A stretch of 64,000 bases of DNA, taken from positions 35,411 to 99,410 of the forward strand of contig JADNRY010000226.1 in the NCBI GenBank assembly GCA_015501585.1, given 5' to 3'. The DNA is from Rhodocollybia butyracea (Eukaryota > Basidiomycota > Agaricomycetes > Agaricales > Omphalotaceae). Of this stretch, positions 11,079 through 21,239 are shown piece after piece; the first letter of the stretch is position 1, and the number at the start of each line of letters is the position of its first letter. The notes under the pieces were generated by a model that was given only the letters and a program-made list of their open reading frames with translations, did not search any database and was not told the origin of the DNA. The position numbers were made by a program, and so were the translations under genes.

Positions 11079-14000
11079 CTAAGGAGCTCCTCGAGTTGGT
11101 GTTTGCGGATGAGATCCTTGACCTGTGAGCTGGTCTATTGAAAACGGCCCTTGGTCGAAGTAATGAGGTCCTGTCGGCGTGTGTTCCACAAAATGAGCCG
11201 ATGGGCTCACTGTGTAAGGATGCGAATGATCTTGTGCAGCACCATTGTGCAGGGAGTGATGGCTGTGTGCGTTGGAAACGAGTGAGCTTCTGGCTGAGAT
11301 GTGTGGTGCTGAGTGAAACGAAATGGGCGATGGAAATGTATGGCCGTAATAAAGGGAATGACCGGGAAAGTCCATAGTTGGATTTTCCCTGTCTTGCGGA
11401 GCACTAAGCGACGGTGCAAGGAGCTGAACAGGATCACCCGAAGTGAACATAGGGGCTCCCGAACCAGCAATCGGCTGCGGAGAATGGATGTGGGATTGGG
11501 TTTCCTGAGGCTGAGCGAAATTGTATGGAGATGGATGGGACATGTTTGAGTAGGGGCTGTGGCGAGGTAAGGGTTGTGTGCGATAGGAAGAGGGCGGTCG
11601 TCCGGAGGATGTGCCTTGATGGAAAAGTGGGGCTGGTGTGTGCGAGCTGGAAAGAAGAGTTGATTTGGAACGAGCTGTGGGTCGGGTTGTCAAGTATACA
11701 GACGGGTTGGGAGCGGCTTGATGTGAGGGTACCAGAGGGGATTGCGCTCGGGAACCTGATGAAATCGGCAAAGAAGCTGGCTTTGAGACTTTGGCTTTGG
11801 GGTTTTCCGCATCCCATTCACGAACTGCACTGGCTTGGAGGATATGATCGGAAACCAAAGGCTGGGCTGCAATTCGGAAGCGCTGAACATATTTGGCATC
11901 TCGCATTTGCGCTGTGTTCAGTACAAGATCCTGGACATTTCCCCGATGGTTAATACGGCCTTTGAGATGAACTGTTTGTTCTTGCTCTTGTCGGACAGCT
12001 AGATCATGTTCAATGGTGCATGGGTTACGGGAGCAATCGTGCTGGGTATTGACTGTACAAAGTAGCTTCTACTCCTCTGGTAAGTGGCGGGATAAAAAAA
12101 ACAAGCAGATAAAAATGTACTTCAGGTTCAACTAAATGGAAGCTGTTCGAGGAGAGTAGACGAGGCATCCCATGTACAGATACTTGTGGTCCAACCTTGT
12201 GACCTTCCAATAGTACAGCATCTGCGGTCTTGTGTGCTGTATCAGGGCGATAGCGCCATAAGACCTCCTTCACCTGAGCAATCTCAACTCCATCAACTGC
12301 GTTCCCAGATTCAATGTTCTGGCAAGCAACATAGCTTCCCGGCATACACTTGTCAAGATTCTCCAGCACCAGATCTTTAGCGCGATGGAATGTTGCATTT
12401 GATTTCTCGTCAGCCTCAAAAATAGGAGACATGGGGACGTGTCTACCAGAGAAAGTGTTTTGCCATTTTTGTGCAGTCGTACTGCTGTCTAAAGTACAAG
12501 TACCTGTTGGGAATAAGTATGTGAGAAACGAGGGTATGGATACAAATTTACCAGGAGAGGCAGTAAAAGTAGGAGGAACGAGACCCAAATAATGCCCGAT
12601 AGTACTCAATGAGTGGTCAACCAACTCGACAGTGCTGGGACCAGCCTTCATGAGATGGTCAGGATCAAAAACCCCAAAGCGATAATACCGTTGATTCACG
12701 GTCACTCTATCCGTTTGAGGAAGACAAGTATCAAGGAACTTCTGGTCACCCTCAGGATCAACAGGGATCTTGTCTCGGTCTAAGAAGAGTGCGCCACTAA
12801 GCATGTGGCGAAGACGGTTTTGTTTCGCAAATGCGATGGCGATATCGCGAGACGGAGCTTGTCGGTTGGAGTGAACACTCTGCGCGCGGATAACAGCGTT
12901 GAAGGACTCAAAACCTTCAGTAGCAAAAAGCATGGCAGGACCGAAACGGCGGATGTGTTCTGGAAGGTGAACGAGGATATGAAATTTAGGTTTGTTGAAC
13001 CAGCGAATAGTCCAATGTCCTACGCAGAGGAGAAAGTGCTGTATTTCGTTCTCTAACGTTGTCTAGTGAAGTAGAGTCAGAATATATATTAGATTTGCAT
13101 GCAGTAGGGACGTTACCAGGTATGACTTCAGCTCTAAAATTTCAGGTTGCCATATCAAAGGTATGAGCTTTGACAGTGCAACCCACGTCGCATAGCAATC
13201 TGCAGAGACAAAGTCCTTCAAGATAAAAGGAGCTACCTGAGCCACCTTTCGGAAATCAGAGCCTGTGAGAGAACCGTAATGGTTGACAAGCGTGGCCCCA
13301 GCAAGCTTGGAATCCAGGCCTAACCCGTCAACGTCAAGAGAGGACAGGCGAATGATCAACTCCTTTTGCTTCTCTGGGTTTTTCTTGATTTGATTCTCAA
13401 TGGCATCGCGCCAGAGATACTTTACAAATCCAAGTAAAATCACATGAAGTATCTCCACCGGCGTGTCGGAATGAGGATCCAAGCCTGTATGTAGAGTATC
13501 AGTAAATGAGCATGAACATAGGAGTAACGAGTCACCTCGAAGTCTCCATACAGGGCTCATGGTGTCAGGAGGCAGATCAGAAATGATCTTTGCGGTTATA
13601 TTAGAGACTCCGCGTCATCGTTTGTATGAGTCAAGTAGTCGTTCAATGAAGAAGTTCTGGAAGGTGTCTTTGATGCCGGTTACGGTTCGCATCTCCTTGA
13701 TTTTTGAGCCCAATCCCGGACTCTGAGCTGTTAGAAATTGTGTCTTGAGGATCTGGATGCTTTCGGCCTTGACTCTCGGGGTTCCGGGCTGAAAGTCAAT
13801 CAGATGGATATAAGCCATGCGAAACAATTCTGCCACCTTGACAAAAGCCTTGACACGTTCAGTCATTGCTGCCAACCCCTCTTTAAACTTCCGACGCCCT
13901 TTTCCAGTCTTCTTATCTGGCGTGGAGTTGCCCGAACCTATAGAGTTGATATCGGAATCTTCATCAGTGTTATCAGGCTCAGCTTGTGTGTGAAGTGAAC

Positions 14001-16117
14001 GGCCAGCTGAATCTTCCGCTTTTGAGTCTTTCCCTTTCACTCCACATACTCGACAAAAGAATTTCCCCCACAAACCAATGTGACATGCAAACTCGCTTTG
14101 CATGGGGTTATCACCGAGAAGCGCAAGAACGCATGGGATTAACAAGACCTTTGACTCGGTAACACAATCCCAAGCCCATATCCCATGTTCCTGTGCATCA
14201 CTTCAAGAGAATATGTGAACAAGCTGGAAAAGAAGAAGTAAACAACCCAAACCTCATCTGATCTGAAATGCCATCCAACATTTCAAGAGGGGGCGCGATA
14301 TTTGATGTAGACAAAAAATGAATATTATACTCCTTTGACGATTCAGCACGTGGAAGACCAGCGGCAGTGAATAAGAAGCTGTTGTGCTTGTTCCACTTTT
14401 TGGAAGTGTTGCCTGAAGTGTCGTCGCAGTAAAGCCAGATTGGAAAGGAGAGACAGGGAGCACCGTTAGCGCGTTCACGCCAGGGGTTCCCCAAGACTGG
14501 ATTGGTCAGCTTCCAGTTTTCAACGGTATGCGGTGTGGTTGATATATCGATAGAATCTATTTCATTGTGAGTGCTATCAGCGTGTTTGAGAGAAAATAAT
14601 AATACCTTCAATGTTTGAGACATTCTCAAAGCCAGGATAAGAAGCAGTGTCCGAAAGAAGCTGAGGAAAGTTTTTTAGGAGCTCTTCCTCTCCAACGGTG
14701 ATCTCTCCACCTCCTTGTACAACTCTCCATGATTTTCGAACTCCTTCCCTGACGACTTCTTCCATAGCCCAGCATCGCACGTAATGGCGCGGACCATGCA
14801 TGAACCAGCGGTGAGGCATACATATCTTTCCACTGCGAAGCATAGCCGGCTCAAAAATATAGTAGTCTACACTACCAACGCGCAGCATTGGCCCCATTTC
14901 ATCATCCGGTATCTCATGTAGCCAGTGTGCGAATTGACGTGCCTCTGAGAGGTTTTGATCTACCGCTTCAGGATAGAATGAAAGATGCGGGCGTACTCGA
15001 GGGTTTGCCATTTCCTGCAAGTATGTGAGCGGTTAAAATTTTACAAGATTAGAAATCCAGACCTGCGAGATAATATCGGCTAAGCTATTGGTGTAGTATG
15101 TATGTCCAAGAGCTCCTTTGTACTTGATTGTCTGAATGCCATAGAGTGTCTGTAATTTTTTATCAACCTCGTTCATCTTTTTAACTGAAGGAGTATCATC
15201 AACCCCGGATACTTTGAGCATCCATAGAAAGAGGTCCAGCTGTCGTGTAGAAAATACCGAGCGAGGAAGATGCATGAGGATGTCAATGGTACACTCCTTA
15301 GATTAGAATAAAAATCAGCCCGGAAGATAGTATACAGGAAGTTAATGCTTTACCGTTCTGTTGTTCCAAGGAAACCATTCACGCGACCTGGAATCCGTAG
15401 TGCGAGGGCGTTTGTGATTGAGTCCGTTTGGATTGAATGCATCGTCTCCTTTGGGGGTTTGAAGTTAGCAGGGTGAATGCATGGTTATCCTTGTACCTAC
15501 CTCTACTCTCATTGACCTTGCTTAAATCCTCAGTTTCTGAATCAGATCCATCTGAAGCCTCATTGGGAGGCTCCTCATCTGAGTCAATGTTATCAGGCCC
15601 ATACTCATACACTCCAAGCATGTAATCGCTGAGAGCTTGTATTTCCTCAGCTTGACGAGACCCCGAAAATTGAGGATCCATTTCGTCCAGCTGATCCCAG
15701 TTATATGACTGTAAAGGCTGATAGGCTGGCATAGAAATTTCAGGGAAAGAGTCCAGTGCAGGTAAGTTTTGCAGTGCAGCTGCGGGATCGTTACTGAGAT
15801 AGGCCAGGAGACGTGTGGATACAAGGTCTGAAGCAGAATCGATGGGAACTGCTGGAGCAGGATGATTGAGACGCTGATGTGTACTGAGCTTATCGATATG
15901 CTTGGACGAAATAGCATGACGCCTGGCATTGCTGACTTTCTGATCACTGACGCGACAGACCTTGCACTCTACGCGCCATTCTCGCGATTTATTGAAGGTT
16001 ACGCGCCAGACAGCTAGATGAACTTATATTTAGCATCAATGCCGACATCGTCAAGGAAATCAAAGGCTTGCATTCATCCTCGAAACCTTCAGGCTTTATT
16101 GAGACACGCCGTGACAT
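11079..16117 (-). CDS. Large transposase-like protein (multicopy agaricomycete family)
   Basis: Exons on the minus strand join into one protein of well over 1,000 residues. Order of recognisable parts: an N-terminal BED/C2H2-like zinc finger (CKVCRVSDQKVSNARRH then KH, residues about 50-85); an acidic linker; DILMHLPRSVFSTRQLDLFL; YKGALGHTYYTNSLADIISQ; EELLKNFPQLLSDT; CRVCGVKGK; DTPVEILHVILLGFVKYLW (13380-13470); HWTIRWFNKPKFHILVHLPE (bridging 12940-13060); ATEGFESFNAVIRAQSVHSN; and a Ser/Pro/His-rich C-terminal tail (11079-11800). I know this arrangement as a lineage-expanded agaricomycete family. I interpret it as a DNA-transposase-like protein of the Plavaka/KDZ grade, but no catalytic triad was demonstrated. 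The reading frame appears to break twice near the N-terminus (about 16015-16060). The TET/JBP-like gene follows in the same direction. Confidence 0.6.
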
Positions 16118-16398
16118 CACAACTTAATTTGGAAGGAGGGCGGCTGAGTGAGCGCAGGGGATTTCGTCCCAGGTGCAGCCAAGTGGTTGCTGCAGTCTGA
16201 AACCAATAAAATTTGCATTCTAGTACTATTTACGCTGTTTGAAACCTGGTTTGAAATTTTTGAAAAAAAGGCCCAAAATTAAACTGATGCGCGGCACTGC
16301 GGCCGGCGGATAAACCTAGCGCATCTGAGCGTCTGGCCGTGTAGTCAAAGAAGAATGTCGGTGACTCCGAATCGACTTCGAAGCACCAAAAACGCTAA

Positions 16399-16488
16399 TG
16401 ACCCCGACCCGGATTGAACGGATGACCTTGAGGAAACGCTGCTACACGGATACTGGAATCTCACGCTCTACCGCTGAGCTACGGGGTC
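16399..16488 (-). tRNA. trnW(CCA): tRNA-Trp (anticodon CCA) with an 18-base intron
   Basis: On the minus strand the gene starts GACCCCG at 16488. The acceptor stem GACCCCG/CGGGGTC is perfect with discriminator A at 16399. The D stem is GCTC/GAGC. The anticodon stem starts TGAGA with loop TTCCAG, putting CCA at positions 34-36. The T arm is ATCCG-TTCAATC-CGGGT. The total of 90 bases exceeds the mature 72 by 18, which is the intron placed after position 37. The last anticodon-stem pair is A-C, so intron borders may shift by a base. It lies about 280 bp upstream of the transposase-like gene. Confidence 0.92.
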
Positions 16489-16489
16489 A

Positions 16490-17687
16490 CTTAGGCCATT
16501 ATGAGAATAGCTATTGGTAACAGCAGGAGTTGGATATCGTTGTGCCACTTCGATGCCTTGGTTCGTTTTCAGTCAGCGGAACAGAAAAAAAACGAAACAA
16601 ATTCCCACCGAGCGCGAGTCCAAACGCCGACCATCCAACCCGATGCTATTCAATGCTGCCTTCATTTATTGTGTGCTCCGGAGCGATACTCCTTCTTTTC
16701 TCGCGTCCTCTGATACCCTCTTGCATCTTTTATCTGCTCCAGCCGTAAGCTGATATTGTTATCCATAACCAAAATCGCCTCTAGTAATCCTACATTTCGC
16801 TTCAAAGGCGTCATGAGATCTCATACTATACTCCGAGTCGAGTCGAGGAGCTTCAGGCCAGGCCTAGTCGTGTGCGAGTCGAGACTCAATATCAATATTC
16901 AATGTCCCAAAGGCATGCTATTATGCGCTCAGTAGTTGCCCCAGCCTGCTGCCGCGTGGGCTTCTAAAGCTCTCGCTAGCCTCACTTACCTGGAATTCCA
17001 TTAACTTTTGCTAATTGCAAGTAGAATTACTGCAGGGCATTGAAACTTCAAGCTTCAAGGGTTACCAAAGGCTCATCATGCATCAACGAACCATTCGCGA
17101 TAAGAGATGCAGTTCAAAAGTCAAGATGCCGTTTTTGCAGTACGACTTGTTCAAGCAGACGGAGGAGTGGCCTGTGGTTCCTTCATCTATCATTCGGTTG
17201 CTCAAGCGCTCAACGTTCAAGCTTCAAGGCTCTGTTTTACAAATCTACTCCTTCCATACCAAGCGTAATGTATGCTATCGTCCTTCGGCGTGGACCGCTT
17301 GAGGTTTCGAGCATCTCACGTCAAACACGTACCGAAAGGATTTCTTTTTCCCCTTTTTCTCGTCCTTGCGTTTGTCCAACAAAGATGGCTTCTGTTGAGT
17401 GAACACTGGGTAAGGACGGAAAAGCAGTTCATGATTTAACAGTTCCATATCGAGCCACTTGATGGATGAATAACGACAACATGGTGATGAGGCAAGTTCA
17501 AGCTAGAGCTTTGGGAACCGCACTGCGACAAGAAAAAAATCAAGATAGAACAAGTTACAATGTTACTAATGATACATGCTACACAAGTACACAAGACAAG
17601 GTGATGATACAATGATTAGGAGTATGATATAGAGTTAAGGGGAGTTATTGTTCCGGACATGTTGAAATCGTTAGCGAAACTTGTCAA
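16490..17687. other. Intergenic; no gene recognised
   Basis: Several overlapping short plus-strand frames exist at 16501-16753 and 17015-17402, but none has protein-like composition or clear splice partners. The segment has repeated cttcaagcttcaagg motifs (near 17046 and 17218). It ends in AT-rich sequence that is probably the 3' untranslated side of the BTG gene. Confidence 0.4.
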
Positions 17688-18731
17688 CTAAGCACGGACA
17701 CGGCGCCAGTTGGAAGAATCAGGTCCAAGCATAACAGCTCCGGCGCGTTTCCTCGAGGTCCGTCTGAGGGATTCGCGAGTAGGAGCAGGTGTCGTAGTGG
17801 GGACCTGTCTAACAGCACCAGCACTGCTCGAGGGCTCAACCTTTCCAAGCATGACCCCACCAGTCATCACACCCGTCTGACCACCCTGGTAAGTGTAGCG
17901 ACAGATGGAATCCTTGCTCTTGTCAACGGCGACAGGTGCGAGACGACGCTGAGGGCGCGAAAGTAGGTGATGGGAAGGGATCGAGTCGGTATTGATAACA
18001 TCAGAGTCACCCTTGGCGGACGCCATTCGGCAAGGAGGGACGTAGACAGAAGTCTTTTTGGGCACTGTAGGAAGATCACAGGACGCAGAGATGGGTGACG
18101 AAGAAGTGGATGATACCGAAGTCATGGATTCGTCTGATGAAGCTTCTGAAAAACCAGTCGACGAGGTAGTGGACTCGGTGTCCGAATCACTCTCGGAAAT
18201 AGTGTCGTCGTCATCGGTTTGCGTAGGGAAGGAAATAAGTGTAGGAAGGGCAATAGGCAAGGACTCAGGCGCTGCGGAAGCGCGCTCGCGAACAGCTAGC
18301 ATGTCTCGTAATTTCGAGAGCATAGGTTTGGCCACTCCAGTTTTGGTCTTTGAGATCGATGGAACCTGGACAGGATCTTCAGACCACAAAGTGATAGGCT
18401 CTCCGAACTCTCCAATACGAAGTGTCAAGCTCCCTTCCATGACGAAGATATACATGACTTGATTTCCCAGTGCACGAATCCATTCAGGCCACGCAATTCC
18501 GGCCTGTAAACAGGCCGCGTATATGGGAGTTGGAGGAAGACAAGCCGGAGAGAGAAGAAGGGTAAATGGAGAAACAGGCTGGTGTATACACACAAGGTTG
18601 GCATGTAAGAATGATTGGAGCTGGGCGATAGCTTGTGCAGGGTAAACTACCGCCAACGGACGCGTCAAGAGCATTACAAGCTGGGAAAGCGTGGCAGATT
18701 CGGAGGAGTTGAACATGGGCGAAATGGGCAT
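17688..18731 (-). CDS. BTG/Tob-family antiproliferative protein
   Basis: A single open frame of 347 codons. The N-terminal 130 residues match the BTG/Tob fold: SQLVMLLTRPLAVVYPAQAI, LLLSPACLPPTPIYAACLQA, WPEWIRALG, then a beta segment (VMYIFVMEGSLTLRIGE) and ITLWSED. BTG/Tob proteins bind the Caf1/Not subunits of CCR4-NOT and couple mRNA deadenylation to growth control. A long acidic and Ser/Thr-rich linker follows (DDDDTISESDSDTE at about 170-230). The C-terminus carries YQGGQTGVMTGGVMLG, a pattern I associate with fungal members, and ends in a basic stretch (RRTSRKRAG). Start chosen at the first Met before the domain. About 450 bp of upstream sequence is shared with the divergent F-box gene. 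Confidence 0.8.
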   Translation of the reverse strand: MPISPMFNSSESATLSQLVMLLTRPLAVVYPAQAIAQLQSFLHANLVCIHQPVSPFTLLLSPACLPPTPIYAACLQAGIAWPEWIRALGNQVMYIFVMEGSLTLRIGEFGEPITLWSEDPVQVPSISKTKTGVAKPMLSKLRDMLAVRERASAAPESLPIALPTLISFPTQTDDDDTISESDSDTESTTSSTGFSEASSDESMTSVSSTSSSPISASCDLPTVPKKTSVYVPPCRMASAKGDSDVINTDSIPSHHLLSRPQRRLAPVAVDKSKDSICRYTYQGGQTGVMTGGVMLGKVEPSSSAGAVRQVPTTTPAPTRESLRRTSRKRAGAVMLGPDSSNWRRVRA

Positions 18732-18985
18732 CGTCTAGTAAGCGTAGAAAAGTTGGGAACGTAGATAATATCGCTCTGCGATGTAAAAGGTCGTAATTGG
18801 AGAGTCTACGAGACAAAAACATCATTAAAACCGCCGAACAGTGGAGACATAACACACATACCGAAGAGATGTAAAAGAGACTTGCAGTTATGGATACACA
18901 AGAGAGATGGGCTGGAGCAAAGCAAACGAAATTGGACTATACACCGAAGAGATGTAGACTGAGGTTTCCATGTCCGTACCCCTTG

Positions 18986-21100
18986 CTTTTATACGCATTA
19001 GAAGAACAATGCTGGCGAGAACAATGAGTGTCAACGCACAATGGGCGCTTCTTGTGATCAAGATGACCACGTGAGAGTGGGCGCTAAAATACTTTGCGCC
19101 TGTCTTTTTTTGTTGGTAAGCAATTCACCTTGATTTGTACGTCTTTTCGCAACCAACTTGACCAACTTGAAGAACAGATGAACTCCAGGGGCGATTCCGA
19201 ACGTCACTGTCGAAAATGCAAAGTGGGGTCTCCCACTCCTCGTGTCTCACCCGACACCATAACTTCTATGCGGAAATATCTGCGCCTCGAAGGAGCTATA
19301 TCTGATTACCAAACGAAGGACGTAGTCCGGACTCTGGATGACATTCAAAGTGACATAGCCGATTATTCCACTGAAATATCGCGTCTCGAAGCGCGAATTC
19401 TGACATTAAATGTCAAACGCAACTTTCTTGAGCATTATGCAGAGCCAGTGGGTCTTTCAATTCTAGCTCCCATTCGCAAACTCCCCAGTGAAATTCTCTC
19501 TGAGATCTTCGCTCAATGCGGCTCGTATGGCAACTCTATTGCTCGGAAAAAGTCCTTTGATATGTCGAGGCAACCTGCATGGGCTGTGAGCAGTACGTGC
19601 TCAAGATGGAGGCGTATAGCGCTTTCTTGCAAGCCGCTTTGGTCCAATATCCGCCTTGATCTACACGGCACTCATGTGGCTTCCTCCAAAGCGGAATATT
19701 TTGCTGTTCTCGCATTAAATAGATGTCTCCATCTGTCCCATCCTCATCCGCTGACTCTAAGGACAAAGAGTTCTCTATCTGACGTGACACAGACCGGGAT
19801 GTCTTTGGTACGGTCTTTGATTCTACATGCTGATAGATGGCAAGATCTCACCATCGTCAACAATGAATCCCAAGTAGAGGTCCTTCCTCCTGACATACGG
19901 TCGTCGATTCAACTCCCCGCTCTACAAACACTCAGTATTGAAACCCCTCATACCATGCTGGGTCTACAAGCATTTGAGCGCGCGCCAAAGCTTCGACATT
20001 TCACGCTGGATGGAAGACTACCGAACCCTCCGGTTCCATTCCCATGGAGCCAACTCACGAGCATCAATTTCCAGTATTTCCATGGCCCTGTATTTGCTGC
20101 GCTCGGTGCATGTAGCAACCTCAAATCTCTGACCATAAACGCAGATCATTCGGAACGTGATTCTCCTTCCAGGAACTCTACTTCACTGCCCGTCAAGCTA
20201 CCCAGTCTGCGATATTTGGAGATCGCTGCAGCAGGGAATGCGACCACGGTAGACTATGATAGCCTCACATTGATTTTCACCTCTCTCACCCTTCCCTCCC
20301 TTGCCGAGCTTATGGTCTACAACTACGACAATGATCGATTCCTTGGCAAATGGCCACAGCGCGATTTTGAAACTTTCGTTCGTCGCTCACAGTGTGAGAT
20401 TACTTCACTACATCTGGACGAGATGCCCTTATCGGATACCCAGGCACTCAGTTTGCTTAGGGCTCTGCCTACTATCTGCACGTTGACAATTGAAGACTCG
20501 CGACTTATGCTGAAGAATGATAAACAGGTGACGATCACGTCGACGTTGGTTGAAGCTCTTGGTGTCTTCAACGGGATCAGGAATCCGTTTGAGACGCGAG
20601 GCGTAGAGGTGCTGCTTCCGAACCTTGAATCTCTGGTATTGCGGTCTCGAAGCACACCTTCCACCGATTTGCTAGATGATAAAATTCTAGTAGATATGAT
20701 CAAATCCCGATGGGTACCGGATACAACATTCGCCTCGATAGCCAAAGTGAAGTGTTTAAAATCTTGTTCAATTACGTACGTCTCTGGTGAACGGAAGATA
20801 GATAGTTCAGCCGAGAAAACTCTGGATTGCTTGGTAGATGATGGCCTACAATTTTCTTGGGAGCGGGAGAAATGTAGTTGAGGGAATAGGAGCCGTTACT
20901 CATGCCTACTTTGTACGGTATTTCCAACCTTTTCCTATCATGCTTTTATACGCATTAGTAGAACAATGCTGACGAGAACCAGTAAAACTGGCATTTTACT
21001 TTACATCACTTTTATATTACTTGTTCTCCAGCCTGGTTCATCAGGGTTTCATAGCGATAGAGATCAACTGGCGAACTTATAAGTAAACAATGGGCGCTTC
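18986..21100 (+). repeat. Duplicated upstream block shared by the two F-box genes
   Basis: The block at 18986-19056 (gcttttatacgcattag, aacaatgctggcgagaac, caatgggcgcttctt) recurs at 20942-21100 upstream of the second F-box gene. There it is interrupted by roughly 85 extra bases after gagaac. The duplication therefore carried upstream sequence as well as the coding region. Confidence 0.75.
19178..20881 (+). CDS. F-box protein with a leucine-rich-repeat-like C-terminus
   Basis: One uninterrupted frame of 567 codons. It opens with a short cysteine pair (CRKCK), a helical coiled segment ending LEARILTLNVKRNFLEHYAE, and then an F-box (ILAPIRKLPSEILSEIFAQC) followed by AWAVSSTCSRWRRIALSCKP. The remainder has spaced leucine-rich strands typical of agaricomycete F-box proteins. 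Such proteins are thought to recruit targets to SCF ubiquitin ligases. The frame is open from 19094, but I chose Met 19178 because the tandem paralogue starts at the equivalent residue (MDSSD). It lies head to head with the BTG gene. Confidence 0.85.
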   Translation: MNSRGDSERHCRKCKVGSPTPRVSPDTITSMRKYLRLEGAISDYQTKDVVRTLDDIQSDIADYSTEISRLEARILTLNVKRNFLEHYAEPVGLSILAPIRKLPSEILSEIFAQCGSYGNSIARKKSFDMSRQPAWAVSSTCSRWRRIALSCKPLWSNIRLDLHGTHVASSKAEYFAVLALNRCLHLSHPHPLTLRTKSSLSDVTQTGMSLVRSLILHADRWQDLTIVNNESQVEVLPPDIRSSIQLPALQTLSIETPHTMLGLQAFERAPKLRHFTLDGRLPNPPVPFPWSQLTSINFQYFHGPVFAALGACSNLKSLTINADHSERDSPSRNSTSLPVKLPSLRYLEIAAAGNATTVDYDSLTLIFTSLTLPSLAELMVYNYDNDRFLGKWPQRDFETFVRRSQCEITSLHLDEMPLSDTQALSLLRALPTICTLTIEDSRLMLKNDKQVTITSTLVEALGVFNGIRNPFETRGVEVLLPNLESLVLRSRSTPSTDLLDDKILVDMIKSRWVPDTTFASIAKVKCLKSCSITYVSGERKIDSSAEKTLDCLVDDGLQFSWEREKCS

Positions 21101-21239
21101 TTCGTGTTTTTTTTGTCAATGAGTTTGAGCGCTTATACTAAATACAGACTCGAACTACCATTGTCCTTGGTGAACATATTCCTTTAAAGCAAGCACTTTG
21201 CGTTGGTTGTATGTCTTTTGCAACTAACTCGAAAAATAG

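Noticed and set aside
11079..16117. Naming the large gene as a KDZ transposase
   Set aside because: The KDZ hallmark motifs I know were not seen. Only a general transposase-like, multicopy resemblance can be supported.
18058..18462. Plus-strand ORF of 134 codons opposite the BTG gene
   Set aside because: The minus-strand frame encodes the BTG/Tob domain; this acidic frame is the antisense of its Ser/Asp-rich linker.
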